In this document: in pieces, positions 1 to 8,591 of the stretch
How the letters are laid out: each line of letters starts with the position of its first letter
How positions within the stretch are numbered: the stretch's first letter is position 1
Assembly (NCBI GenBank): GCA_945607605.1
Contig: CALYZE010000020.1
Coordinates: forward strand, 1-37,726
DNA: 37,726 nucleotides
Source: an uncultured Bacteroides sp.
GTDB lineage: Bacteria > Bacteroidota > Bacteroidia > Bacteroidales > Bacteroidaceae
Reading direction: 5' to 3'
Notes under the pieces: generated by a model
What the model was told of the DNA's origin: nothing
Databases searched by the model: none
Seen by the model: the letters and a program-made list of their open reading frames with translations, nothing else
Program-made: the position numbers and the translations under genes

Positions 1-26
1 CCTGTCACAAGCCTATATCTTGGTTA

Positions 27-175
27 GATAATCTGTTCCTTCAGTTTAAAACAATCTGTTCCTTTAGTTTAAAACAATTTGTTCTTCTACTTTGAAACAA
101 AGTGTTCCATTAGCTTGGAACGAAGTGTTCTTTATATTGAAACAGTGTGTTCTTCACGTTGAAACAGGTGATTCG
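27..175. repeat. Array of about 23-bp degenerate repeats, each with an AACA-N3-TGTT dyad
   Basis: Dyads of the form AACA-N3-TGTT begin at 50, 73, 96, 119 (AACG variant) and 141, giving spacings of 23, 23, 23 and 22 bp. Degenerate half-copies flank them near 27 and 163. Between dyads the sequence is T-rich and usually ends in TTGAAACA or TTTAAAACA. The array starts just past the stop codon of the minus-strand gene ending at 191. There are no unique spacers, so it is not a CRISPR. A period near two helical turns would place every dyad on one face of the DNA. Its function is unknown. Confidence 0.8.
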
Positions 176-190
176 GTTTATTGAGAGGGT

Positions 191-1732
191 TCAGTCTTTT
201 ACGATAGTAGGACCCGACAAAGAGAAAATAGCCTTTTGGGAAAGGCTCTGATGGGGAGTGAAGTCGCGAGTTTGCACGGCTTCACTTTCATTTCCACAGC
301 GATCGATAGCCGTTACGGCGAAATATCTCTTAGCTGTCCATGGGCGTATCGGGGCGTAGGTATATTCCGTTCCTTGTACACGTTGCATCAGGATGTTTTC
401 GGGGTTAGAGATATCTACCGGGTAGGTATCTGAGCCATAAACCACGTAAGTAGGCGCATTCCGCTTGTCATTATCGGTAGCGGGTTGCCAGCGTAGAAGA
501 GTGTAGCCATCGGTTTGTGATTCTATGCGGAGATTTGAAGGTGCTGTAGGGGGGACGTTATCAATCCAAGGCATGGCAGGCTGCAAAGCAGGAGCGGTGT
601 AGTAGCTCTCTTCCAGAATATCATACAGATTCTGAATATTATCCATCAGATGCTTTACACGATAGTGTGCCTCTCCGGACAATCCTTGCGCACGAATGAA
701 GTTGATCTGACGCTCTATCTCATCCACAGTCCAGTTGCCTTCATCGGGATGCAGGAAGTAGATGCCGAGCCCGGGAATAATTTGTCTTCCGTTACTCTGT
801 TCTTTCCAGTCGAGGGCGAAGGGGAAGAATCCATTTCCACGAAAATACATCATAGGATAGACTTGATCTTGAATGCCTTCTCCCAACCAGCCTTCTACAT
901 CTTGATAGACGGTATGGAAGGCGTTCCAGCCACGAGAAGAATACCGGGAGGTGTCGCGGTATTTTCCAACGGGACAAGTGCTTACCTTTACCCAAGGTTT
1001 CAAGGCTTTGACGCCTTTATATATATGGCGAACAATTTCTGTGATATTGTCTCGTCTCCATTGGGCAAGGCTGCGTCCATTGCTGTATTTCTTATAGTCG
1101 TAACTGTCTGGAAACTTGGGCGCATTTTCCGGATAACGCAAATAATCGAAATGTACTCCGTCAACGTCATAGCGGTCTACTACCTCGCGGACCAGGCTCA
1201 TAAGATATTCTTTGGTTTGCGGATGACCGGGATTCAGAAAATATTCTCGTTTATAAGGTACACAAATGGCCGGCTTTCTTTTCGTTACCGACTCTTTACC
1301 CAAAGATGCTACATGCTTGCGGTTGCCCAAAGGAATGGTTACCATCCAAGCATGGCATTCCATCCCTCGCTTATGACACTCTTGTACGGCAAAGGCAAGT
1401 GGATCGTAACCGGGATTACCACTCGTTTTGCCAGTCAATATGGAGTTGTAAGGTTCAATCGAAGAGTTATATAGTACATCTCCCCGAGTGCGGGTTTGAA
1501 ACAGTACGGTGTTGAAGTTGGCTTCTTTTAGCTTGTCTAATATTTCGATAAGTTCAGCTTGTTGCTTGCGTATACCTTCGGCAGAATTGGCACGTGTGCG
1601 AGGCCAGTCTAAACCATAAACAGCCGTAACCCATGCAGCGCGTACCTCATATTTGGGAGTCTTTGCAGTAATTTGTGCAGTAAGAGGTAATAGGAGAACG
1701 CTATATAATAAGGTGAGGAATATCCGTTTCAT
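191..1732 (-). CDS. GHL10-family (DigH/YddW-like) predicted secreted glycoside hydrolase with C-terminal fibronectin-III-like domain
   Basis: The product is 513 aa. Residues 1-20 are a signal peptide ending LTAQ, so it acts in the periplasm or at the cell surface. Residues about 28-366 match the GHL10 (DUF187) barrel: an RAAWVT opening, FQTRTRGDVLY, HAWMV, and HFDYLRYPE at about 194-202, which carries the likely acidic active-site residues. Residues about 394-491 resemble a fibronectin III domain (LRWQPATD, YFAVTAIDRCGNES). The E. coli relative DigH cleaves denuded peptidoglycan glycan strands, and a similar role here is inference. The frame is open up to 1834, but ATG 1732 is chosen because the signal peptide starts there and a -7-like box lies at 1769-1776. 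It is a paralogue of the gene at 5913-7424 and is divergent from the small-membrane-protein operon. Confidence 0.85.
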   Translation of the reverse strand: MKRIFLTLLYSVLLLPLTAQITAKTPKYEVRAAWVTAVYGLDWPRTRANSAEGIRKQQAELIEILDKLKEANFNTVLFQTRTRGDVLYNSSIEPYNSILTGKTSGNPGYDPLAFAVQECHKRGMECHAWMVTIPLGNRKHVASLGKESVTKRKPAICVPYKREYFLNPGHPQTKEYLMSLVREVVDRYDVDGVHFDYLRYPENAPKFPDSYDYKKYSNGRSLAQWRRDNITEIVRHIYKGVKALKPWVKVSTCPVGKYRDTSRYSSRGWNAFHTVYQDVEGWLGEGIQDQVYPMMYFRGNGFFPFALDWKEQSNGRQIIPGLGIYFLHPDEGNWTVDEIERQINFIRAQGLSGEAHYRVKHLMDNIQNLYDILEESYYTAPALQPAMPWIDNVPPTAPSNLRIESQTDGYTLLRWQPATDNDKRNAPTYVVYGSDTYPVDISNPENILMQRVQGTEYTYAPIRPWTAKRYFAVTAIDRCGNESEAVQTRDFTPHQSLSQKAIFSLSGPTIVKD

Positions 1733-1768
1733 TCTTATATTCTTCTTTTTTTCTGTTATATTTTGCTG

Positions 1769-1776
1769 CGAAGATA
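1769..1776 (-). promoter_or_regulatory. Possible -7 element for the GHL10 gene
   Basis: On the minus strand this reads TATCTTCG, one mismatch from the Bacteroides TAnnTTTG element, about 37 bp before ATG 1732. No clear -33 TTG is seen at 19-21 bp. The position supports the start at 1732 and not an upstream one. Confidence 0.4.
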
Positions 1777-1808
1777 AGTAAAACACTTGATTAATAGATG
1801 GAGTTTGC

Positions 1809-1843
1809 TTAGAAACTATTACATTTGCATACATAGTTTCTAA
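1809..1843. promoter_or_regulatory. 11-bp perfect inverted repeat bracketing a -7 element
   Basis: TTAGAAACTAT at 1809-1819 and ATAGTTTCTAA at 1833-1843 are perfect reverse complements separated by 13 bp. The spacer contains TACATTTG (1820-1827), an exact TAnnTTTG -7 match pointing toward the small membrane protein. No -33 TTG is found at the usual distance. The arrangement looks like an operator over a promoter in the divergent intergenic region. Confidence 0.6.
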
Positions 1844-1893
1844 ACAGAGTGGGTTTTAAGACCTATTTAAAGACGACTAAAAAAACTTTGGTA

Positions 1894-2136
1894 ATGAAAA
1901 TAAAGAAATCTACCGGGCTGGCTTTAGCCTTGCTTATTTATGTTTCTGCAACCGCTGCTTACTTTTTGCCGCGAAATACAGAAATCAGTAATACGGAAAA
2001 GTATGTTACCGTAGCCGCTTCATACGTTATTGTGTTTGTACTTTGGTTGGTGCTTCGTAAGAAGGAAGAACTACAGCGTAAACGACGTGAGGAAGGTAGA
2101 AAAGCTGATAGTATTGATAACTCATTCAAAAACTAA
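1894..2136 (+). CDS. Small hypothetical inner-membrane protein (two transmembrane segments)
   Basis: The product is 80 aa from ATG 1894 (MKIKKS). It has two hydrophobic segments, about residues 7-25 and 37-55, joined by a short polar loop. A highly charged tail rich in K, R and E follows (KKEELQRKRREE). Both ends are probably cytoplasmic. An in-frame GTG at 1849 would add 15 Lys/Thr-rich residues. ATG is preferred because it gives the usual short basic N-terminus before the first helix, but GTG cannot be excluded. I do not recognise the family. Its stop lies 5 bp before the next start, so it is co-transcribed with the beta-barrel gene, probably from the -7 box at 1820-1827. Confidence 0.75.
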   Translation: MKIKKSTGLALALLIYVSATAAYFLPRNTEISNTEKYVTVAASYVIVFVLWLVLRKKEELQRKRREEGRKADSIDNSFKN

Positions 2137-2141
2137 ACAAG

Positions 2142-2621
2142 ATGAAAAAACTAGCATTATTCGTTTGCTTGCTTGTTGTCACAGTGGCAGCTCAAGCACA
2201 GTTTGAAAAAGGGAAGTGGATTGTAAATCCATCTGTCACAGGACTTAATCTTTCATATAATACCGATTCTGATAAAGCGAGCTTTGGCCTTCAAGCGAAA
2301 GGTGGTGCATTCTTAGTGGACAATGTTGCCCTGTTGGTAGGCGTCGGCGCTAACTGGAGAGGCGGAGGTCGAGATTCTTATATGCTTGGTGTAGGCGGAC
2401 GTTACTATATTAGTAATGTGGGTATTTATTTGGGCGCAGACTTGAATGTACACCGCGAAGACTGGGGCGACGATGATAAAACTCGCTGTGGCTTTGGGTT
2501 GGAAGCAGGTTACGCTTACTTCTTGTCGCGTACGGTAACGATTGAGCCGGCAGTTTATTGGGATATAAACAAAGACCGTTCGGAATTTGGACTGAAAGTT
2601 GGTTTCGGTTTCTATTTCTAG
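2142..2621 (+). CDS. Small outer-membrane beta-barrel protein (OmpA/OmpX-like porin family)
   Basis: The product is 159 aa. Residues 1-19 are a signal peptide (MKKLALFVCLLVVTVAAQA, then Q). The rest alternates short amphipathic strands with Gly-rich turns: FGLQAKGGAFLVDN, YMLGVGGRYYI, CGFGLEAGYAYFLS. It ends in FGLKVGFGFYF, with the terminal aromatic typical of BAM-inserted barrels. The size fits an eight-stranded barrel without a peptidoglycan-binding domain. A function beyond outer-membrane structure cannot be assigned. It is the second gene of a two-gene unit and ends 65 bp before a strong terminator. Confidence 0.85.
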   Translation: MKKLALFVCLLVVTVAAQAQFEKGKWIVNPSVTGLNLSYNTDSDKASFGLQAKGGAFLVDNVALLVGVGANWRGGGRDSYMLGVGGRYYISNVGIYLGADLNVHREDWGDDDKTRCGFGLEAGYAYFLSRTVTIEPAVYWDINKDRSEFGLKVGFGFYF

Positions 2622-2686
2622 AAGATAATGATTCAAGAGGGAGATCTTTCTTTCTCTTCTAAAGGGTGTATCCAAACCTTCTTATA

Positions 2687-2727
2687 AAGAAAACTACCCT
2701 TGCTTATGTGGCAAGGGTAGTTTTCTT
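2687..2727. terminator. Bidirectional intrinsic terminator between the beta-barrel gene and uvrA
   Basis: A perfect 17-bp stem (2687-2703 with 2711-2727) has a 7-nt loop. The core is CTACCCTTGC/GCAAGGGTAG. The outer arms are A-rich on one side and T-rich on the other, giving a U-tract in both directions. It sits between convergent genes. Confidence 0.95.
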
Positions 2728-2758
2728 GTTTTAGGCGTTTGGGCACACCCGCATAATC

Positions 2759-5536
2759 TTAGTTTGTTGATAGCTTTTCTTTCAAAAACTGTCCTGTATA
2801 ACTGGCTGCGCACCCCGCTACTTCTTCGGGCGTACCTTTGGCAACGATATTGCCTCCTTTGTCTCCTCCTTCGGGACCGAGGTCTATGACGTAGTCCGCA
2901 CACTTCACTACATCCAGGTTATGTTCGATGATAACGATGGAATGTCCACGACGTATTAAAGCGTCGAATGCTTCGAGTAGCTGCTTGATGTCATGAAAAT
3001 GCAGTCCTGTGGTGGGTTCGTCAAAGATAAATAGAGTGGGGTCGGCCTTTTCCTGACTAAGGTAATAGGCTAGTTTTACGCGTTGGTTCTCACCGCCTGA
3101 AAGGGTAGAGGAGGTTTGACCTAACTTGATATATCCCAAACCTACATCTTGCAAAGGCTGTAGTTTCTTTACAATCTTTTTCTGGGTGTGTTGGGTGAAA
3201 AACTCAATGGCTTGGTTAATGGTCATATTCAATACGTCGTAAATACTGGCATCGTGGAATTTGACTTCCAATGTGTCTGCTTTGAAGCGTTTGCCATGAC
3301 AGGATTCGCATTCCAATACCAAGTCTGCCATAAATTGCATTTCGACAGTAATGGTACCTTCGCCCTTACATTCTTCGCAACGTCCCCCTTCGTTATTGAA
3401 ACTAAAGTATCCGGGGCTATAACCCATTTGTTTGGCAAGTGCTTGGTCTGCCCATAACTTGCGAATTTCATCGTAGGCCTTTATATACGTTACGGGATTG
3501 CTACGTGAGGACTTGCCGATAGGATTTTGATCGACAAACTCTACATTCCGCAGGTTGTGCAGTTCACCGCCAATGGAAGAAAATTCACCCGGACGGTCAC
3601 TGCATTCATCCAGCTCACGTTTTAGGGCGCGGTAGAAAATGTCACGTACGAGGGTGCTCTTGCCTGAACCACTGACACCGGTTACTACGGTCATCACATT
3701 GAGTGGAAAGCGTATATCTACCCCTTTCAAGTTGTTTTCGCGGGCTCCTTTGATCTCTATATAGTTATTCCAAGGGCGACGGTGCTCCGGTACCGGAATC
3801 GTTTCTTCTCCTAATAAGTATCGCACGGTATAGCTGTTACTGTTTCTTTGCAGGTCGTTCATATCACCTTGATAAACAACTTCTCCGCCTAGACGTCCGG
3901 CTTTGGGACCGATATCAATGATGTAATCGGCTGCACGGATAATCTCTTCATCATGTTCTACTACCACAACCGTATTGCCCAGTCCTTGCAGTTGGCGGAG
4001 CACGTGAATCAATTTGTCTGTATCGCGACTGTGCAAACCAATACTTGGCTCGTCAAGAATATAAAGACTGCCTACTAAGCTGCTACCCAGTGAGGTAGCA
4101 AGGTTGATACGTTGGCTTTCACCACCGGATAGTGAGTTGCTTAACCGATTGAGGGTGAGATATCCTAGACCTACATCCAATAGAAACTGAATGCGGCTGT
4201 TTAGCTCGGTGAGGATGCGGCGAGCAATGTTGGCATCTTGTTGTGACAGTTTCAAATGGTCGAAGAAGAGTTTCAACTCCGTGATCGGTAAGTTGACCAG
4301 TTGAGAAATGTTACGTTCACCTACGCGTACGTAGCCGGCCTCAGGTTTCAAACGGGTACCCTGGCATTTGGGACAAATCGTCTTACCCCGGTAACGTGCC
4401 AGCATAACCCGGTATTGTATCTTGTACTGGTTTTCTTGTACCATCTTGAAGAAAGCATGAATTCCTTCAAAATAAGGAGTACCTTCCCACAGCATCTGGC
4501 GTTGCTTATCAGTCAGTTCATAATAAGGAGTGAATATGGGGAAACCGGCTTTCTCTGCTCCGTGTATGACCATCTCCCGCCATTCACCCATCTTTTCACC
4601 TCGCCAACATACCACTGCACCATCATAAACCGACAAGGAACGATTGGGAATGACTAAGTGCTCGTCAATGCCGATGACTTGTCCGAAACCTTCGCATTCG
4701 GGGCAGGCGCCCATTGGAGAGTTGAAAGAAAACATCTGATCATTGGGCTCTTCAAACGTAAGGCCATCTGTTTCAAACTTAGTGCTGAAGCGGTAAAGAC
4801 ACGTGCTACCGTCGGTCTGATAGAAACGCAACAGACAAGCTCCGTCTCCTTCGTACATAGCAGTTTCTGCAGAATCAGTCAAGCGGCTGATGGAATCTTT
4901 TTCGGAAGAAGCAGCCATGCGGTCTATCAATAAGAAAACAACGTCTCCTGCTTTGGCTTTGTATTCATCGATACGTACCATTTCACCATTCACTTCTAGG
5001 CGGTTGAAACCTTGTTTCATGTCGATTTCCAATTGCTCTGTCAGGGTACGGTCATCGCGTAATAGAATGGGAGATAATACAGTATATCTTGTGCCTTCCG
5101 GATATTCCAGCATACATTTTACAATGTCTTCTGTCGAATGTTTTTTCACCTCTTGTCCACTGATCGGGCTGAACGTTTTTCCTACACGGGCATAAAGTAA
5201 TCGAAGGTATTCATAGATTTCTGTAGAGGTGCCAACTGTAGAACGAGGGTTGCGGCTACTCACTTTCTGCTCGATAGCAATGGCAGGTGGGATGCCCTTG
5301 ATAAAGTCACATTCGGGTTTACTCATTCGTCCGAGGAACTGCCGGGCATAACTGCTGAGGCTTTCCACGTAGCGGCGTTGCCCTTCGGCATAAAGGGTAT
5401 CGAATGCAAGTGAAGATTTGCCGGAACCGGATAATCCGGTGATGACTACTAATTTGTTGCGGGGAATCTCTACATCAATATTCTTGAGGTTGTTGACGCG
5501 AGCTCCTTTTATGATAATTGATTTGCTTTCTGTCAT
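2759..5536 (-). CDS. uvrA: UvrABC excinuclease subunit A (UvrA)
   Basis: The product is 925 aa. It is the DNA-damage-recognition ATPase of nucleotide excision repair: dimers scan DNA and load UvrB. Two ABC modules are visible, with Walker [10 protein letters not shown] at about 34-42 and GVSGSGKST in the second half, and signatures LSGGESQR and LSGGENQR. The second zinc finger is intact (CEEC, 19 residues, CESC). In the first, only the distal pair CPEC (about 278-281) is present. The position of the proximal pair reads [10 protein letters not shown] with no cysteine, which I recall as common in Bacteroidetes UvrA. The frame extends to 5590, but ATG 5536 (MTESKS) is chosen because a -7 box lies at 5566-5573, inside the extension. 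It appears monocistronic, between the two GHL10 genes. Confidence 0.97.
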   Translation of the reverse strand: MTESKSIIIKGARVNNLKNIDVEIPRNKLVVITGLSGSGKSSLAFDTLYAEGQRRYVESLSSYARQFLGRMSKPECDFIKGIPPAIAIEQKVSSRNPRSTVGTSTEIYEYLRLLYARVGKTFSPISGQEVKKHSTEDIVKCMLEYPEGTRYTVLSPILLRDDRTLTEQLEIDMKQGFNRLEVNGEMVRIDEYKAKAGDVVFLLIDRMAASSEKDSISRLTDSAETAMYEGDGACLLRFYQTDGSTCLYRFSTKFETDGLTFEEPNDQMFSFNSPMGACPECEGFGQVIGIDEHLVIPNRSLSVYDGAVVCWRGEKMGEWREMVIHGAEKAGFPIFTPYYELTDKQRQMLWEGTPYFEGIHAFFKMVQENQYKIQYRVMLARYRGKTICPKCQGTRLKPEAGYVRVGERNISQLVNLPITELKLFFDHLKLSQQDANIARRILTELNSRIQFLLDVGLGYLTLNRLSNSLSGGESQRINLATSLGSSLVGSLYILDEPSIGLHSRDTDKLIHVLRQLQGLGNTVVVVEHDEEIIRAADYIIDIGPKAGRLGGEVVYQGDMNDLQRNSNSYTVRYLLGEETIPVPEHRRPWNNYIEIKGARENNLKGVDIRFPLNVMTVVTGVSGSGKSTLVRDIFYRALKRELDECSDRPGEFSSIGGELHNLRNVEFVDQNPIGKSSRSNPVTYIKAYDEIRKLWADQALAKQMGYSPGYFSFNNEGGRCEECKGEGTITVEMQFMADLVLECESCHGKRFKADTLEVKFHDASIYDVLNMTINQAIEFFTQHTQKKIVKKLQPLQDVGLGYIKLGQTSSTLSGGENQRVKLAYYLSQEKADPTLFIFDEPTTGLHFHDIKQLLEAFDALIRRGHSIVIIEHNLDVVKCADYVIDLGPEGGDKGGNIVAKGTPEEVAGCAASYTGQFLKEKLSTN

Positions 5537-5565
5537 ATCAAGGCCACTTAAGTGATTTGGATTTG

Positions 5566-5573
5566 CAAAGATA
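5566..5573 (-). promoter_or_regulatory. uvrA -7 element
   Basis: The minus strand reads TATCTTTG, an exact TAnnTTTG, 30 bp before ATG 5536. No good -33 TTG is seen at 19-21 bp. No LexA-like site was recognised here. Confidence 0.6.
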
Positions 5574-5912
5574 ATGTAAACCAAGAGCAAAATAAAATGA
5601 ACTTGTTTCTTTTTTATGCCGTGGTGCAGCTTATCTTTGTGTTTTGGGCAAAGATAACGACAACTATGAAAAACCTCATCAGAATAGTAAGGTTAAGATA
5701 TGTTATACTTTCAGATGGGCACTAATTTACTTTAAATAAAAGCGTTATTTTCGCCCCACTCTTCATCCATAATTCAGAGAGGATAAAGTATCTTGAGAAG
5801 TACTTCTTCATCGGGAAGTGTTTGCTAGATCGAGAGTCGGTTTTGATGAAAGGCTTTGTCAGGATAAGCCTTGAGTATGAATGATTTTAAGAATAAAAGC
5901 TACCAATAAAAA
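5574..5912. other. Divergent intergenic region between uvrA and the second GHL10 gene, with face-to-face -7 boxes
   Basis: About 340 bp without a gene. TTATCTTTG (5631-5639) and CAAAGATAA (5649-5657) form a perfect 9-bp inverted repeat with a 9-bp spacer. Each arm contains a TAnnTTTG element, one per strand, and they point at each other. TATTTTCG at 5746-5753 is a one-mismatch -7 candidate for the downstream GHL10 gene. A 10-bp palindrome GAAGTACTTC and a short AGGCTT/AAGCCT hairpin lie further right in the leader. No open frame looks real. Confidence 0.5.
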
Positions 5913-7424
5913 ATGAGAGTAAAATCCCTATTATGTGCTTTCCTATTGTCTTTGATGACAGGAGGAGTGTTTGCGCAAGTGCAGAAGACATCTGCTTACC
6001 CCAAACGTGAATTTCGTGCTGCATGGATACAGGCGGTAAACGGACAGTTTCGTGGAGTACCCACTGAAAAATTGCAGCAAACTTTGATCACCCAGTTGAA
6101 TTCTTTGAAAGAAGCAGGTATCAACGCTATTATTTTTCAAGTACGTCCGGAAGCGGATGCATTGTATGCTTCGAAGTTGGAGCCTTGGAGCCGTTTCCTT
6201 ACGGGAGTACAAGGCAAAGCACCCAATCCTTATTGGGATCCGATGCAGTTTATGATTGAAGAGTGTCATAAGCGGGGTATGGAATTTCATGCATGGATCA
6301 ATCCGTATCGTGTGAAAACCTCGTTGAAAAATGAATTGGCACCCAACCATGTTTACAATATTCATCCTGAATGGTTTCTTACCTACGGTGATCAGTTGTT
6401 CTTTGATCCGGCTTTACCGGAAAGTCGTCGACATATCAGTTTGGTAGTAGGCGATATCGTTTCACGTTACGATGTGGATGCAATCCATATGGATGATTAC
6501 TTCTATCCTTATCCTACTAAGGGGAAAGACTTTCCGGATGATGCTAGTTTTGCCCGTTATGGGGGCGGATTCAGTAACAAGGGGGATTGGCGTCGCAGCA
6601 ATGTGAATCTTTTGATAAAGAAGGTATACGAAACGGTGCGTTCGGCAAAACCGTGGGTGAAATTTGGTGTTTCTCCATTTGGTATTTATCGTAATGAAAG
6701 CAGTGATCCGTTGGGTAGTAAAACAAAAGGATTGCAAAATTATGATGATTTGTATGCTGATGTTCTGTTGTGGGCACGCGAAGGTTGGATTGACTATAAC
6801 ATCCCTCAGGTATATTGGCAGATAGGCCATCCGGTTGCCGATTATGAAACTCTGGTGAAGTGGTGGGCTAAGAACACCGAAAACCGTCCTTTGTTTATTG
6901 GTCAGTCTGTGATGAATACCGTGCAGAATGCAGATCCTACTAATCCTTCCATCAATCAGCTTCCCCGAAAAATGGCGTTGCAACGTGCTTATCAGACGAT
7001 TGGTGGTAGTTGCCAATGGCCGGCAAGTGCGGTTGTAGAAAATGCAGGTAACTATCGTGATGCTTTGATTGCGGAATATCATAAATACCCGGCATTACCT
7101 CCCGTCTTTGATTTCATGGATCATGAAGCACCGAATGCAGTTCGTAAAGTGAAACCGGTCTGGACTGCTGATGGGTATTTCCTTTTTTGGACAGATCCTA
7201 AATATAAGGAGGAGATGAATCGTGCTGTGCAGTATGTAGTCTATCGCTTTGATGCGAAAGAAAAAGTGGATATCGATGACCCTTCACACATCGTCGCCGT
7301 TACTCGTGATAACTTCTATAAGTTGCCGTATGAGACTGGCAAAACAAAATATCGCTATGTAGTGACAGCCCTTGACCGTCTGCATAATGAGTCGAAGTCG
7401 GTGGGAAAGAAAGTGAAGCTTTAA
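5913..7424 (+). CDS. GHL10-family (DigH/YddW-like) predicted secreted glycoside hydrolase, second paralogue
   Basis: The product is 503 aa with a signal peptide at 1-21 (ending GGVFA). The GHL10 barrel opens with REFRAAWIQAV (about 32-42) and continues with FQVRPEADALY, HAWINPYRV, HMDDYFYPYP (192-201) and IPQVYWQIG. Asp194/Asp195 in that motif are the best candidates for catalytic acids. A fibronectin-III-like region covers about 404-503 (YFLFWTDP, YRYVVTALDRLHNES). Peptidoglycan glycan-strand hydrolysis, by analogy with DigH, is inference. This copy keeps the NPYRV motif, where the paralogue at 191-1732 has diverged after HAWMV, so the substrates may differ. It ends 25 bp from the convergent chromate-transporter gene. 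Confidence 0.88.
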   Translation: MRVKSLLCAFLLSLMTGGVFAQVQKTSAYPKREFRAAWIQAVNGQFRGVPTEKLQQTLITQLNSLKEAGINAIIFQVRPEADALYASKLEPWSRFLTGVQGKAPNPYWDPMQFMIEECHKRGMEFHAWINPYRVKTSLKNELAPNHVYNIHPEWFLTYGDQLFFDPALPESRRHISLVVGDIVSRYDVDAIHMDDYFYPYPTKGKDFPDDASFARYGGGFSNKGDWRRSNVNLLIKKVYETVRSAKPWVKFGVSPFGIYRNESSDPLGSKTKGLQNYDDLYADVLLWAREGWIDYNIPQVYWQIGHPVADYETLVKWWAKNTENRPLFIGQSVMNTVQNADPTNPSINQLPRKMALQRAYQTIGGSCQWPASAVVENAGNYRDALIAEYHKYPALPPVFDFMDHEAPNAVRKVKPVWTADGYFLFWTDPKYKEEMNRAVQYVVYRFDAKEKVDIDDPSHIVAVTRDNFYKLPYETGKTKYRYVVTALDRLHNESKSVGKKVKL

Positions 7425-7449
7425 CCAGTAAACATTCGATCGAGAATCG

Positions 7450-7998
7450 TTAATAGAGGATCAGTCCGGCCATCCCGCAGGCAATAATCATAAGTATCGG
7501 GTTGAGTTTGTACTTCTTGGTGCCCACAAATGCAACGAGGAAGATGAGGCAGCTGATGATAAAGGTGTACTTATCTTCTGTGGGCGAACTGAAGTTTTCT
7601 GTATTCATCAAAACCAGTGCAGCCGATGCTAATAAGCCGACTACAGCCGGACGAAGTCCACTGAATATAGCCTCTACGGTTGGGTGCTTTTGATATTTCA
7701 GAAAAAACTTACTGATGGTCAGCATCAGAATGAAAGAAGGAAGCACAACGGCAAAGGTGGCGATAACAGATCCCCAGACGCTACCTGTTGCCGAAAAGCC
7801 TACATAGGTGGCTGAATTGATGCCGATGGGGCCGGGAGTCATCTGGCTAACTGCCACGATATCTGTAAACTCTTGTGGAGTGAGCCAGTTGTAACGGGTG
7901 ACTACTTCTCCTTGTATCATTGAAAGCATGGCATACCCTCCGCCGAAACCGAATAAGCCGATATTAAAAAACGTATAGAATAATTGCAAATAAATCAT
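7450..7998 (-). CDS. chrA: Chromate-transporter-family (CHR) half-size membrane protein
   Basis: The product is 182 aa, a single CHR domain (short-chain type). It shows FGFGGGYAMLSMIQ near the N-terminus, then WLTPQEFTDIVAVSQMTPGP, then about five to six hydrophobic segments. Short-chain CHR proteins are usually encoded as tandem pairs that act together with opposite topology. This gene follows its partner (8031-8573) by 32 bp. Some ChrA proteins export chromate, but many family members have no known substrate and none can be inferred here. It is the last gene of the unit that starts with the hybrid two-component regulator. Confidence 0.88.
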   Translation of the reverse strand: MIYLQLFYTFFNIGLFGFGGGYAMLSMIQGEVVTRYNWLTPQEFTDIVAVSQMTPGPIGINSATYVGFSATGSVWGSVIATFAVVLPSFILMLTISKFFLKYQKHPTVEAIFSGLRPAVVGLLASAALVLMNTENFSSPTEDKYTFIISCLIFLVAFVGTKKYKLNPILMIIACGMAGLILY

Positions 7999-8030
7999 GT
8001 TGAACAGATGAATGTTTTACTGATGAATAC

Positions 8031-8573
8031 TTAGTTTTTCGAATGTCGGAAACATCCGAATAGATACCCTCCTATTCCGGCTGCGATAATAATCCAGATC
8101 GGAGAAAATCCTAATAACCAGATGAGCAGTGCTGAAACTATCGGAATCCAGATGTTATACCGATTGATTTTAGCCGATTTAGCCATGCTGAATGTGGGCG
8201 CGGCAATCAAAGCAACAACAGCCGGGCGAATTCCCTTGAATATACGTTCTACGAAAGTATTTTCTTTGAAATTGTGAAAAAATAGGGCAATGGCAAGGAT
8301 AATGAGAAAAGAAGGCAATATAGTGCCCAATGCAGTAATGATGCTTCCTCGGATTCCTCGTAAACGATAGCCAATGAAGATAGAAATATTAACAGCAAGG
8401 ATGCCCGGTGCAGATTGGGAGATAGCGAGCAAGTCAATGAAGTCTTCTTTACTTATCCAGTCTCTTTTCACCACAATTTCCTCTTCGATGAGCGGCACCA
8501 TGGCATAACCACCCCCTATTGTAAAGGCTCCGATTTTAAAAAAGATGGAGAACGCTTCGATATATACATTCAT
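8031..8573 (-). CDS. chrA: Chromate-transporter-family (CHR) half-size membrane protein, partner subunit
   Basis: The product is 180 aa with one CHR domain: FTIGGGYAMVPLIEEEIV, WISKEDFIDLLAISQSAPG, then hydrophobic helices ending IIIAAGIGGYLFG. It is clearly homologous to, but distinct from, the gene 32 bp downstream, as in other short-chain CHR pairs. Only 18 bp separate its start from the stop of the upstream hybrid sensor regulator, so the three genes are probably one transcript. The substrate is unknown; chromate or another oxyanion is the family default only. Confidence 0.88.
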   Translation of the reverse strand: MNVYIEAFSIFFKIGAFTIGGGYAMVPLIEEEIVVKRDWISKEDFIDLLAISQSAPGILAVNISIFIGYRLRGIRGSIITALGTILPSFLIILAIALFFHNFKENTFVERIFKGIRPAVVALIAAPTFSMAKSAKINRYNIWIPIVSALLIWLLGFSPIWIIIAAGIGGYLFGCFRHSKN

Positions 8574-8591
8574 ATTTATCGCTTTATAATT

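Noticed and set aside
27-175. CRISPR-like appearance of the regular repeats
   Set aside because: The period of 23 bp is filled by the repeat itself, there are no unique spacers of 25-40 bp, and no cas gene is present.
650-1474. A 274-codon open frame on the plus strand
   Set aside because: It lies fully antisense to the GHL10 gene, whose signal peptide and family motifs are clear; no protein family is recognisable in the plus frame.
5537-5590. N-terminal extension of uvrA
   Set aside because: The extension contains the -7 element at 5566-5573, and UvrA proteins start near MTESKS.
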